In this document: positions 11,400 through 22,200 of the stretch, piece after piece
Position numbering within the stretch: the first letter of the stretch is position 1
How the letters are laid out: each line of letters opens with the position of its first letter
Assembly (NCBI RefSeq): GCF_040115645.1
Contig: NC_089555.1
Coordinates: forward strand, 1 to 64,000
Direction: 5' to 3'
Origin: Euwallacea fornicatus
Taxonomy: Eukaryota > Arthropoda > Insecta > Coleoptera > Curculionidae
DNA: 64,000 bases
Position numbers and translations under genes: made by a program
The notes under the pieces: model-generated
Told to the model about the DNA's origin: nothing
What the model saw: only the letters and a program-made list of their open reading frames with translations
Databases searched by the model: none

Positions 11400-12517
11400 A
11401 CCTGTACCCCTTGCTTACTTGCTCGTTATGGGTTCTTCGAGAACCTTAAACTTGAAGTTGGTGGTGCAATCTTCTTTCTAGGTCCCCAGGATTTGAGGTG
11501 CTACGTCTTGTGAACCCTACGTTTTACCTATTTTAGCGAGTCGCCCCCTACCGTGTGTAGGTGACACCCTCACTACCTGCAGCCTCGATAACCATATCGA
11601 GCCACTTTCCAATGGTGTGCCCCCTTGCTGCTGCTAACCTGAACCAAATTTTCCTGTTCTCTGCTCTGTTAAAGTTTTATTTTGGGTTCTTACCTGATGT
11701 ACCTTAACGCCCTTTTTCCGATCCTCCGTCTCGGCCCCCATTTTGCCCCCCATCCCATTTTGAACCCCCCGTTCTGTCGACGACGTTTTTGTCATCTTTA
11801 TTCCCTCTAAACGTTTGAATCTGGATCGTTCCTCTTGAAATAAGTGGATTGATCCGTTTTTGATTCAAGAACAAGGAATTAATCCTTTGTTCGTTACGTT
11901 GTGAGGATAGAACGGGTGGTTCCCGACGATTGCGTCGAATTGAATTGCAACGAATTGCCGTCTGGGACCTTCCCTTTCGCTGACTTTCCGACTTGTGACG
12001 ATCAGCACCAGCTCCCTCTGAGATGGCCCTTCGGTACCGTTCGATTCCTATCGTGGCCGCAGATGGAACCACCGGTAAAAAACCGTCTCCTCGCAAAATC
12101 CTAGAACTTAGACTAGTAAAGTTTTCGGTGGCTGTCGCCGTCTTTTCCCTCGGGATCTGGACCAGTTAACGACAGCGGCACTTGTTGCTGCACCTCTTCG
12201 GGGGGCGTCGTGAACGAAGGCCTCATCGGTGCTGGCCCCATTGATGATTCCTCCGTTTGCCCGTTCACCGGGGGGCGACTCCGGCTTGTGGTCGTTGTTG
12301 TTCTGCCGGATCTAACAATTGGGTTAAGACCCCCAAAGAGGGGTCGGTCGAGAGGCCGACTCCTCGTCAAGGTACCTGGAGGGTTTCTTCTCCACGTATC
12401 TTTGCGTTGCGTCCGTTTCTTTGCCGGGCCCTCTTTGGGCCCGGTGTCGTACAGTGTTGCCGGATTGTGCAAGAAATCAAAAAAATAAGGGAATTCTTCC
12501 AATGAATGCTTTTCTGA
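11400..12517 (-). other. GC-richer island with open frames of uncertain meaning
   Basis: Base composition changes sharply here from the AT-rich surroundings, and both strands stay open for 90-130 codons. On the minus strand a possible acceptor (TAATTTTCAG at about 12518-12527) precedes an open stretch of about 130 codons beginning KHSLEEFPYFFDFLHNP. A second open stretch runs 12096-11704 and is rich in Arg, Ser and Gly. Neither begins at a convincing ATG and I recognise no domain. It may be a decayed gene, a transposon fragment, or simply GC-rich DNA with few stops. Confidence 0.25.
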
Positions 12518-12553
12518 AAATTATTGGGTTTCCTCAGTAATTTTCATCATTGT

Positions 12554-12609
12554 GGATGTTGGGGGGTCAATTTGCATTGACAAATAATGCAAATTACCCT
12601 TCAACATCC
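12554..12609. ncRNA. Near-perfect 56-nt hairpin, possible small-RNA precursor
   Basis: GGATGTTG at 12554 pairs with CAACATCC at 12602-12609, and AATTTGCATT pairs perfectly with AATGCAAATT around a 7-nt loop (GACAAAT). The middle GGGGGT/ACCCTT segment pairs with two G-U pairs. The whole gives a 24-bp stem with one bulged C. Size, loop and completeness resemble an insect pre-miRNA, but the stem is short for one and a tiny palindromic transposon remnant is equally possible. Which strand is transcribed, if either, cannot be told. Confidence 0.35.
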
Positions 12610-12710
12610 CCTCTTTACCCCCTTTGTACCATCTCTCATTCACCTTCTTTTGTTATAATCTTTACCTGTAAATCGATTATTTTACATTAACATATTCCAT
12701 TAAACCAGTG

Positions 12711-12908
12711 CTAAATAAAGCTTAATAAAGCTTCAATTATTAACAGAGTAATTTTAGTTTTAACATCTTCAAATTCATATTCATATGTATCTCTGTGTAA
12801 TGAGTTTAAAGCACTTATCGCTTTAAAAACGGAAACGAAAAAAATTGAGGAATCATCTTTTCTATCTTTCCCCAATGGCAAGTTATGACTTTCTAATACC
12901 AAAACCAT
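12711..12908 (-). CDS. Short open frame of 65 codons, unrecognised
   Basis: An ATG at 12908 opens a 65-residue frame with balanced, protein-like composition (MVLVLESHNLPLGKDRKD at the start, then a segment with YEYEFEDVKTK, and a hydrophobic end LLIIEALLSFI). It has no signal peptide or recognised motif. It is AT-rich like its surroundings. It may be a real small gene, an exon, or a chance frame. Confidence 0.2.
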   Translation of the reverse strand: MVLVLESHNLPLGKDRKDDSSIFFVSVFKAISALNSLHRDTYEYEFEDVKTKITLLIIEALLSFI

Positions 12909-12912
12909 CTCG

Positions 12913-12920
12913 TATAAATA
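12913..12920 (+). promoter_or_regulatory. TATA-box-like sequence
   Basis: TATAAATA lies about 80 bp upstream of the ATG of the short GC-rich candidate exon at 12993, a spacing compatible with a core promoter. TATA-like strings are common in AT-rich DNA. Confidence 0.25.
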
Positions 12921-12992
12921 AAAATAAACGTTTGTTATAACGAAAGAAGGTGAAAATTATAAAATTATTGCAATTTTCGGAGAGAGACAAAA

Positions 12993-13028
12993 ATGGCAAC
13001 GTCGCCGCCACCGCGGATACAAAGCGAG
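12993..13028 (+). CDS. Candidate first coding exon (MATSPPPRIQSE)
   Basis: AAAATGGCAACG gives a good start context. Twelve GC-rich codons follow and end at GAG|GTAATG, an acceptable splice donor. The codons stand out against the surrounding AT-rich DNA. Read through the donor, the frame ends after 24 codons. No downstream exon could be assigned with confidence, so this may be the first exon of a decayed gene or a chance frame. Confidence 0.25.
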
Positions 13029-13315
13029 GTAATGACGATTCATAGGAAGAATTCCCCGAATGTTTAAGTGTTTATTATTCACCTATGATGGATTTCTTTA
13101 AATGGCATTTTCTAAAGAAAACCATTGGATGAAATTCTGAAAATGTATATTAATTACCACTGTTTCTTTATCTATGACTGTTATTTTTCATGCCACTATT
13201 TAAAATGTGCTGTTAAGTTACAATTTTCAATTATTAAACTACCAACAAAAGGTTGGTGGATTATTTCAAAGACACGTTGTGGTAGCCACATAAATGAGAA
13301 CCGTGATAAAGATGT

Positions 13316-13496
13316 ATCAACTAATTTACTATAAGGGAAATTTAAACAAATATTATTGTAATTTTGCTAAAATAAATATTGGTGATATAATGTGTCTTCG
13401 TTCATAGAATGTAACTTGGTGATACAACGTATGAACTGATTTACTATAATGGAAATTTAAACAAAGATTATTGTAATTTTGCTAAAATAGATAGTC
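13316..13496. repeat. Direct duplication of ~68 bp
   Basis: TATCAACTAATTTACTATAA through GCTAAAATAAATA (13316-13379) recurs as TATGAACTGATTTACTATAA through GCTAAAATAGATA (13431-13493), with few changes and an offset of ~115 bp. It is non-coding. Confidence 0.7.
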
Positions 13497-13767
13497 CCTT
13501 CCGATAAACGTTTCTCACATTGTTAATAGAACAATACCCTAAGATGAAATAAGCAAATTTCTCCAGATAAATGCTAAATATGTGAGAACCTTTGAAAGTA
13601 TAGAGTAAGTGGTTGCTTTCGAAAGAGCCAAAATTGACAAATGATTAGGGCTTGAATCACCGAAAAGGCAGGCGCGCGCCCCATTCACACTTGAAACGCA
13701 GGAAAGTCCAATTTTACTTTTTCTAAATTGCAATTGAAAATGATAGACCAAAGCTGACTGTACCTAC

Positions 13768-13935
13768 CTTGGTGCAAGCCGTGAAGCCGTGGAAAAGCCC
13801 TACTTTCTCGACCATCCCAGAAATTGAGGACCCCACAGATGCTATATCTCGAAGACTCTGAAGGATAATGGTAGTCACTTGCTGTGGTGGGTAGTTGAAT
13901 TCTTTTCGCTTCGTCGGGGTGGAACGCTTCAGTTT
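13768..13935 (-). CDS. Open exon-like segment in triplication copy 1
   Basis: Between an acceptor (TTTTTAGTACAG) and a donor (ACCAAG|GTAGGT) lie exactly 56 open codons, beginning KLKRSTPTKRKEFNYPPQQ and ending EKVGLFHGFTACTK. The equivalent segment in copy 2 keeps both splice sites but has an in-frame stop. Conservation of codons, splice sites and phase suggests the ancestral unit was a real exon. No product is recognised and no adjoining exons were found. Confidence 0.35.
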
Positions 13936-14570
13936 CTGTACTAAAAACAGAGAAATAGTTTTGGGTATTTCTAATTGCAGGAGCACAAATCGATGAATAT
14001 AATGTGGTCCTCTACGAAAGGAATGCTACTTTGGGACAATGTCAACGATAAGTTTTGATTGCGTTTGAAGGAGGGGAAATTTTATTATTAGTTCTCATAT
14101 TTCGGGAATAGAGGAGCCTATATTTTGCAAAACAGGACTTTTTGAAGATCCTCTAGGAACGGGCTTCTTTTTTTTTCTTACCTCTTCTTTCTTGGGTCCG
14201 TAGATAGTCTTTCATTCCACAGGGATGATACCTTTTCTTATTTATTGCTTCTCAATTTTAAATGAGATTATATTTCTATTTCAAATTTAAATTTTTAAGT
14301 TAATTCCCACTTTTCTGTTAATGAAAACACAAAACGAACTTTCGCGGTTCGATTGTTGACAAGGAATGTCTTAATTGTCATTCGATATGTTCTAGTGTGT
14401 TTAGTGGTGTAGTTCATAGGTGTTTTTTCCAAGTCAATCCTTCCGTATGCCTGTTTTTGGGGTGATGGGGGATGGTTTTGAAGGGGCGCAGGCCGTCTTA
14501 AATGCGCCTCCTACGCCTATAGGTATACAGGTGAAAAATCAAGTGGGGAAAATTGTAATTGGGCGGGGAA

Positions 14571-14830
14571 GAAATCTGTAAAAGGTTCTGCCCCTGGACG
14601 GTAGATGGCGCATGTAGAACAAGGGGGAATCCTGTAATTTGATTGGGAAGAAATCTGTAAAAGGTTCTTCCCCTGGACGATAGATGGCGAATGTAGAACA
14701 AGGTAGGGAACTGTAATTTGAATGAGAAGAAATCTGTAAAAGATTCTGCCTCTAGACGGTAGATGGCGAGTGTGAAATAAGGAAGGAAACTGTAATTTGG
14801 TTGGAGTAGAAATCGAAGTTAATAGATGGC
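14571..14830. repeat. 79-80-bp tandem repeat, about 3.3 copies
   Basis: GAAATCTGTAAAAGGTTCTG begins units at 14571, 14650, 14729 and, degenerate, 14809. Each unit also contains GACGGTAGATGGCG or a close variant. The repeat sits in the extra DNA that distinguishes triplication copy 1. The apparent 106-codon minus frame across it reflects the repeat, whose length is not a multiple of three. Confidence 0.85.
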
Positions 14831-15665
14831 GCCACACACGAAAAAAAATCGATAACTCTTAGATAAAGGAAAAATATCAGTTGTTCGTTTTAGAAATGAA
14901 ACAAACTATCCAACAAAAAAAAATTTAATGAACTCTTAAAATAACCGATAAAGAGAAATCGCTAGAAATTCAAATGGCAATGGGTTTTTGTTTTCGTTCT
15001 CACCTTCTCCTAGTTAAGAGAATTATATTCTCTCCGTCGACGACTGGCACGAGATGAACGCTTTTCAATTGTAATTAATGACAAAACGTTTTCGTTTTGA
15101 AACGTACATTTTAAATAAATTTTCGCGTTTCGGTTTAAAAAGTGCTATTTGGTAAATTATAATATTGTCCTCGCCCGAATAAACTTTCGATGCTTCCGGG
15201 CCGAAACACTTTATACCACCGGTAAGGACTCGACAAATATTGTTATTTTAAAAATACAGACAAATTGATCGGAAAAAAGAAGTCGGAGTTTTGACGAAAA
15301 AACGATCGTGTACAATTTATTACGTTCTGATCGTCGTTGATATTTGTAATGATGATGACGACGACAAAACCACTGTCCACCTTACCGTCGTGTCACCATC
15401 TTTCCCGAACAAAACCTACTCCGCCAATTGTCAAGATTTCGTGATTGTTATTAATAACGCGCTTGTGCTTAATGTACTCTACACTTACACAAAAAAGAAA
15501 TGCTAGAAACCGCTGGAGTTGCCTACGTAAGAGCCAATATTTACAAATGGTTTTGGCTCCTCAAATCGGAGGTGCTCACGGTTGACGCTTGAAACGCAAG
15601 AAAGTCCAATTTTACTTATCCTAATTTACAATTAAAAATGATGGACCAAAGTTGACTGTACGTAC

Positions 15666-15854
15666 CTTGGTAAAAACCGTGAAGCCGTGGAAAAGCCCTA
15701 CTTTCTCCACCATCCAAGAAATTGAGCACCCATCCAATGCTATATCTCGAAGACTCTGAAGAATAATGATAGTTGCTTGCTCTAGTGGATAGTAGAATTC
15801 TTTTCACTTCGTTGGGGTGGAATGCTTCAGTTGCACATGTTTTGACTGTGGTTT
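15666..15854 (-). pseudogene. Broken second copy of the triplicated exon
   Basis: This is the copy-2 counterpart of the open segment at 13768-13935. It keeps the acceptor (TTTAGTACAG) and a stronger donor (ACCAAG|GTACGT) and ends EKVGLFHGFTVFTK. It carries a 21-bp insertion near its start and an in-frame TGA after HSTPTK. It therefore looks like a disabled duplicate. Confidence 0.4.
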
Positions 15855-16750
15855 CTGTACTAAAAACAGAGGAATAGTATTGGGTAAATTCCAATTGAAG
15901 GGAAACAGTCGATAAAAATAATGTAGTCCTCTAGGAAAGGTCTTCTACTTTAGGACAACATCAGTGATAAGTTTTGATTGCGTTGGGAGGAAGGGAAATT
16001 TTATTATTAGTTCACAAATTTCGGGAATACGGGAGTCTACATTTTGTAAACGAGGAATCGTTGGAAGATCCTCTAGGAATGAGTTTTCTTTTTTCTTACC
16101 TCCTCTTTCTTGGTTCTATAGATATTCTTTTAATCGACCGGGATGATACTCTTTTTTATTTTTTGCTTCTCAGTTTTAAATGAGATTATATTTTTATTTC
16201 AAATCTAAAACTTCAAGTTAATTTCAACTTTTCTGTTAATAAAAACAAATGATGAATTTTTGCGGTCCGATTACTGACACGCGAGAGTCATAATTGTCAT
16301 TCGACATTTTCGAATAGTTACCGTGAAAACAACTCTGGTAGTGTTCACAAAAGGCGCTACTCACGTAAAATCAACAACTTTTAAAGAAAAATTAGAAAAA
16401 TATTCGTTGTTCGATTTAATAATAAAACAAACTTCCAAAAGTAAAAAAAACTCTTAAAATTACTGATGACGATATTCCGGAAATTTTTAAGTATTCGTAA
16501 TTGTTATTGATTAATAACACGCTTGTGCATGATGTAGTCTAGACTCAAAACAGAAACATCTTAGAAGTCGCTAAAGTTGCCCTCGGAAGAGCCAATGATT
16601 ACAAATGATTTTGGCTCTTCAAACCGAAGCCGCTCGCGGTTGACGCTTGAAATTCGAGAAAATCGTATTTTACATTTTACTTCCCTAAATTTCGATTGAA
16701 AACCTTAGACCTATGTTGACTGTACATACCTCAGTTTTGGCTCAGTTGGA

Positions 16751-19253
16751 AGAAGTGGGATCGCAATTTCTTCCAACGGTCGCTTTCGGTAAAATTCAGA
16801 ACGAGAATTAAATTTCGAAAAAGGAAGCCGAGATTTTTCAAGAACAGTACTCTGTTACAATACAGAATTTTTTACGGTATTAACTGCGTCACGTTCGTAA
16901 TTACTAGAAATACGGTAATGTCAAAATTTAGAGCAACTTTTTCTAATTCATTATTATTTTTCGATACGAATAATCCCGATATTTTAAATATTCCTATATT
17001 TATTGCCATGTTATTTATTATTGTTATACATGAAAATATTTCGCATTTTACCCTTATTATCATTGTCGAAAGCAATAGATATGCATCTAGTAGTAATTAG
17101 AGACATGTCGTTGGCTTTTGCTACACTTGGTATTGAACGATGATAATAGGGAATTAAGGTAGTATGGGTTTGTTTTAAATTGAAAAGAGAGGATCTGTTT
17201 GTTGAGGCTTACATTTATGTGTTTGCAGTTCAACCAGACCGACTTAAATAGAAAAACACCAATGGATGAGACTATGCGCAAGATGGAAGCTGAGAGTTGA
17301 ATAATTGAGGAAAATGGATTTGTAGTTTCATTTTGAAAACTACGTTTTTGTTTGTTGCGTCGTTGAAGTTTATATTTAGGTTTTAGTTAGTCATGGAAAT
17401 CGATATAAATAAAAAGAAGCCGTTGAGTGGTGTTGCATGCAAGATAAGATATGGTAGTAAAACATATGGCGAAAAATATGTTTATAGTTTAAATCAAAAG
17501 GTGAGTTTCTGTTGTTTACATTTTAGTTTCATTAGATTAACATGACAAGCGTAAGCGGAAAAACATCGTTGGATGGTGCATAGTGCAACAAGAAGCGAAG
17601 AGAATAAAAAATCAAAGTAGGGAAGGTTACTGTTTAAACCGAAAGGTGGTTCTCTGGTTATTGTTTGATGTGATTCATATTGTAGTTAGTAAACCTTGTG
17701 GGTTACGTTATTTCCAAATAGAAAGAAGGAAAAAAAACAACAAAAAAGTGTGTTATTTGTTGAAATATCAGGCTGTATGATTTGTAGCAGTTTTTTTGCA
17801 TTTTACTTATGAGACACTCTAAATTATCGTTGCATAATTTGTTTATTATAGACTCACTAATTCTTTTCTGTGGTTCGACTACCATAAGTAATGAATAAGT
17901 TTTTGTTAGAATTATTTTGATTATATTGATAATTACTATATTTCTAAATCAATAAGTTCCCACTGTAATTCAGATTAAGCTTTACTTAGCAAATAAAGTT
18001 GAACATTGCACTGAGTAAAAATTATAAAAAACAAGTTTGATCGTTTTAAAATATCTTACAGCTATTCTTGTCTAAAACTAATTAAACTGTTACAAGAAAA
18101 TAATACTCATTATAAGTAAATCACATTTTTATCAATATTTACACATAAATTCTTAACGCATTCATCACCATAATAATAATTACACTTCCTATACTGGTAC
18201 CAGGCGAATACACAAAGTTTTTGGATACTATGTTAAGGAAGAGAAAGCAGCATGTTTTATGATAATTTCATAAAACGCATATAAACATTTCATGATGAAA
18301 ATACGTATTAATAATTCTTATACTTACAAAGTCTACGTAAAAAGTTGAACATAGAATAAATAAGCTGCAGTGACAAGCAAATTCAGAAAATATATCTATA
18401 AACGAACGTCCATGATATTATCAAATTATGCAGAATTTTGTATACGGTGTGCCACGAAAGGTGAATAGATTGTGTTTTTATATAATGTCGTTTTGTATTT
18501 GAGGATATGTAACAGCTTTCTTAAATTTTAAATAAGTTAAAGAATAAAAATTTGGAATAAACGAATTCAAGAAAAAATTTAACCCATTTGCGGGAGTATA
18601 TTCATATCAACTTTTATTCATAAAATGGCTTGATGGATTACACATTGAAAATATAATATAACTTTGGGGAGCACCCTGTGTTCTGTTTAAAGTACGTAAG
18701 TTGTCGCTTATCAACGGAAATCGAAACACTAATAGAAAATAATAAATGAAATAAAATTATATGTAAATTAAGAATTTGTTTTGTATTTGGTTCTTTTCTG
18801 TATCTTTTTCTATTTTCGAAGATAGCTAGTTTCCCCTTCGTCGGCCATGGCCGTACAAGAATTTTAGTTTAATTTATTAAATTATAATTTGTTCTTGTTA
18901 TTACCCCACAACAACTCAATTAGCTGTGCATTAGGCAATGTGCTATTCAGGCAAAATAAAAAAATATATACCCTTAAATCTAATTAATTAATAACTATTT
19001 AGTGTCTATAACGCAATAATTAATCGTAGTACGGTTATTCTCACGCAGTGAGTTTTATTAATTTTATATACAGATTCCCTGCTCATTCGGGTCTACGAAT
19101 GTTCTCTAAGGTTTAACAAACGAGCTATTAAAATATATACTTTAACAACTCTTTTTAAAGAAATACTCTTAAGGCACTATATCAGTTCAACAATAGTTGA
19201 AATTAAAATTGAATCCTTAATATCACAGATATATACAGTGCGGACGAAAGGTC
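16751..19253. other. Intergenic stretch downstream of bark
   Basis: No convincing gene is seen. Near 17230-17610 a ~140-150-bp unit (AAAAACACCAATGGATGAGA, AAGAAGCCGTTGAGTGGTGT, AAAAACATCGTTGGATGGTG) occurs three times in degenerate form. The 3' end of bark lies at the right edge, with an AATAAA poly(A) signal on the minus strand at 19054-19059. Confidence 0.5.
19054..19059 (-). terminator. Poly(A) signal of bark
   Basis: AATAAA on the minus strand, about 195 nt after the bark stop codon. It is one of several AT-rich candidates, so the actual cleavage site is uncertain. Confidence 0.4.
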
Positions 19254-22200
19254 CTACATAGCGGTTTCCAAGGGCTGACTTTTCCATTTCCCAGACTCTC
19301 CAATGGGATGTGGAAATTCTTCATCTTCTGGCATGTAATCAAAGTTAGTTTCCAGTAACGCTTCACTTTTAGCCCTTGGTCTGGGTTTAGGCTGCGTATA
19401 ATCGTCTTCATGCATTTGGGGGGAGCTATGAGGATGAGCCAGCCCCACTGTATTAAATTCCGGGCTATACCCTAATTGTGCTAATTGATCGGAGTAAGTT
19501 GGGGAATATTTTCTGGGTGGTGTAGATGGTTTTGTTACTAGTTTTGACTTCAGTTCCTGCATATGGTTATACATGGGATCATATCCGGCTTCGTCATAGC
19601 TACTCCGCAACGGTAGAGTGTCAGTATTGTAATAGTCATTTGAAGGATATGTGGAAACATTGTTTGAGGCATATGGCTGGATTATGGGAGTTTCATCGCT
19701 TTCCTCCTGCATACTCCCAGCTTGGGACTGATAGTTGCTATTTGTAGCAAAAGTGGAAGTATCTTTGAAACCCTCATTTTTGAATGCCAGATCTAGAGTG
19801 TCTCCGGGCTTTGCATATTGATTCTCGAATGTAGCAGGGTTCTTGTGATACTCCACTGCAGAGCTATAAGTGAAAGTTGGATTTAAGTTCTGGGTTTCGT
19901 AGGTGTTGTATGAGTGATCGTCCTCAATTGAAGAATTATATGTGGATTTCTCCATGCTGTCTAATGATCCGTTTCGAACAATTTTTCTATAATCTGAAGT
20001 CTTGGTGAGAGTATCAGTGGATTTGGTGCTCTAAAATGTAAACAGTTTTAGGATTACTCATTTCTAACTTCTAAGGGTAAATCTTACCATCTGTTGCATT
20101 TTTTTCCTGTAATTAGGGTCAGCAAAAGAAGTTGTAGACAGACCTACAGACTTCAACGAATGCAAGCTTTGTCTAATGCTGTTTCTTCTTTCCATCCTTT
20201 GAGCTTGTCTATATTTAGATTTATACCACCAAAAGGCCACAACCACAATAATAAGTAATATTGCTAATGCAAGGCTACTGAGCACCGAAATAGTAACAAA
20301 ATCATCAGCCAATGGTTGAATTTTTATTGTTACTTTAGGATCTGCAATTTATAACTTTATAGACAATTCAATTTGATTTTTTTTTAATCAAACTACCAAT
20401 TTCACATATGAAAGGACTTCTCCTATTGCAATCGTCGACTTCAACACTTTGAAAAGCAAAAATAGTGCATTGATTGATCTGATCAATGTGCTGAACCCAC
20501 ACTCGATCGGTATACAAAAACCATTGATATTGCCTTCTCAAGAACTCATACAAAGGTATGTAATTGACATTCCCGAGCAAATAAGGCATCGATGCGTTGT
20601 CAGCTTGACAAAATTTTCTTGCCTCCCAAAAAGTCATTGGGGCCCCAACATACATGTAACACGTCTCTCCTACTAATTCCCAGCCAGGAGGGCATTTGTC
20701 GTTCAACAAGCTTTTATTATTCATGTAATAAGGCTCATAAGTTACTTCAAGCAATCTGGGGTCGTCAGTCTGATCCTTGATTCGGCCTCTCACTGCTGAG
20801 GTCGTGTTGAAGCCCCAGTAGTTGTAGGCTGCGTCTATTTTGGTGTCCCATAATTGAAGAGTACTAATGAGGAGAAATAAACGATTATTTTGGATAATTT
20901 GTGATAATTTGCGAGCAAAAGCACCACCAGATTTTCATTTCAATTTATGTTAGGAAAAGTGCACAAAAAAACGTCACACAAATATAAAAAACGATAATAA
21001 GTGATGTGATAGCAATTTAAGAAATAGAAACGTAAAAATGGTTATTATTTTGGATTTCTAAGCTTTTTCCCACATTTAAAAGTAAACACGGAAAGCTGTA
21101 CAACACCTTATATGCTTTATTATCACCAAAACGCAGTAAATATCTTGTGGATTTACTTACCTATTGAATTCGAATCTGAGCATGCAAACAAAAAAAAAAA
21201 TGATTACCACTGGTTCATAAAGAGCGAACTAACGAGAAATTTACAATGGACTTTTCCGAAATCATTTTCAAAATTGCCTTTCGAAAATAAATGCAAGTTA
21301 GACTCGTTATAGAAAATAATCTACTTAGTCACCCTTTTTTTGCTATTATCCAATGTCCATGTATCTTATTTTTTAAATCAATAATTGCTCATGTTTATAA
21401 CAAAACGTAATAAAAAAAAAAACTTACAGCGACCTATTCACAGTGATAATCTCATAATCGTTGTCTGGATTGAAAAATATATTATCCACATAATGTTGAC
21501 CAGCAGTCCCAGCTACAATCGTGGACTTACTTTCCGGTTTCAAGGCATAATTGCTATAAAAATTATCAGCTTAGTAAAAACTTTTCAAAACCTTTCTAAA
21601 TTTTACCTATAGAATCCATTATGGGATGTAGTTTGATAGATATTTAGCCTCACTTTATCGAAACCAGAAACCTCCAAATTTTGCAAACCCACATTTCTCT
21701 TAATGTAATTGTAAGTAAAGTTGGAAAGAACTTGTTTTAGCACAATATTGTTATGATATCTAGCATGATTCCTCGTGAAATAGTTTCTATAAATTATGAC
21801 TTCTTGGTAGGGAGAAGATTGGCGGCCTTCCACATACAAGCAAGGCAAGTTTGAGTTGTTAACAAACAAATTGTTGTGTATCCACCCTTGCAAGGAGGTT
21901 GCAGAGCCTCTAGAATCGGCTTTGATATATAATCCACCTTGATTTTGTTCGATTAAGTTGCTCTACAACAATCAAATTCTTTCTATAATACCTAAAAATT
22001 TTTATTTTGAAGATCATACTCGGAAGTACAATGTCTGAGTGTTCTGAATGTCCATCTCTATCGCTGACCCACAAGTAGTGAAATTCCCATAGAGCTGCCT
22101 GCAGTTGTTCTTAAACTGATTACGTTCAATGGTCACTATAGGATTGACTTCCCCAGCACCCATGTATAAAATTGCCCCTTGAGTATTATTGTTGATTATT

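Larger units (their letters stand above)
13615..16750. repeat. Decayed tandem triplication
   Basis: Three copies share the block AAGAGCCAA...TTGACGCTTGAAACGC...GACTGTACNTACCT: copy 1 near 13625-14395, copy 2 near 15525-16310, and a shorter copy 3 near 16580-16745. Copies 1 and 2 are alike over ~780 bp, including CCGTGGAAAAGCCCTACTTT and GCTATATCTCGAAGACTCTG. Similarity resumes further on (14835-14960 with 16375-16490; 15430-15530 with 16495-16590). Copy 1 has gained extra DNA at 14400-14830, including its own tandem repeat. The unit contains a spliced-exon-like segment on the minus strand. Confidence 0.75.

Noticed and set aside
11634..11644. CTAACCTGAAC, another telomere-like match
   Set aside because: Eleven bases are expected by chance about once in a few windows of this size; no neighbouring unit.
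18440..18680. GGTGTGCCACGAAAGG ... GGGGAGCACCCTGTG as element ends
   Set aside because: The two ends match poorly when inverted; no target duplication.
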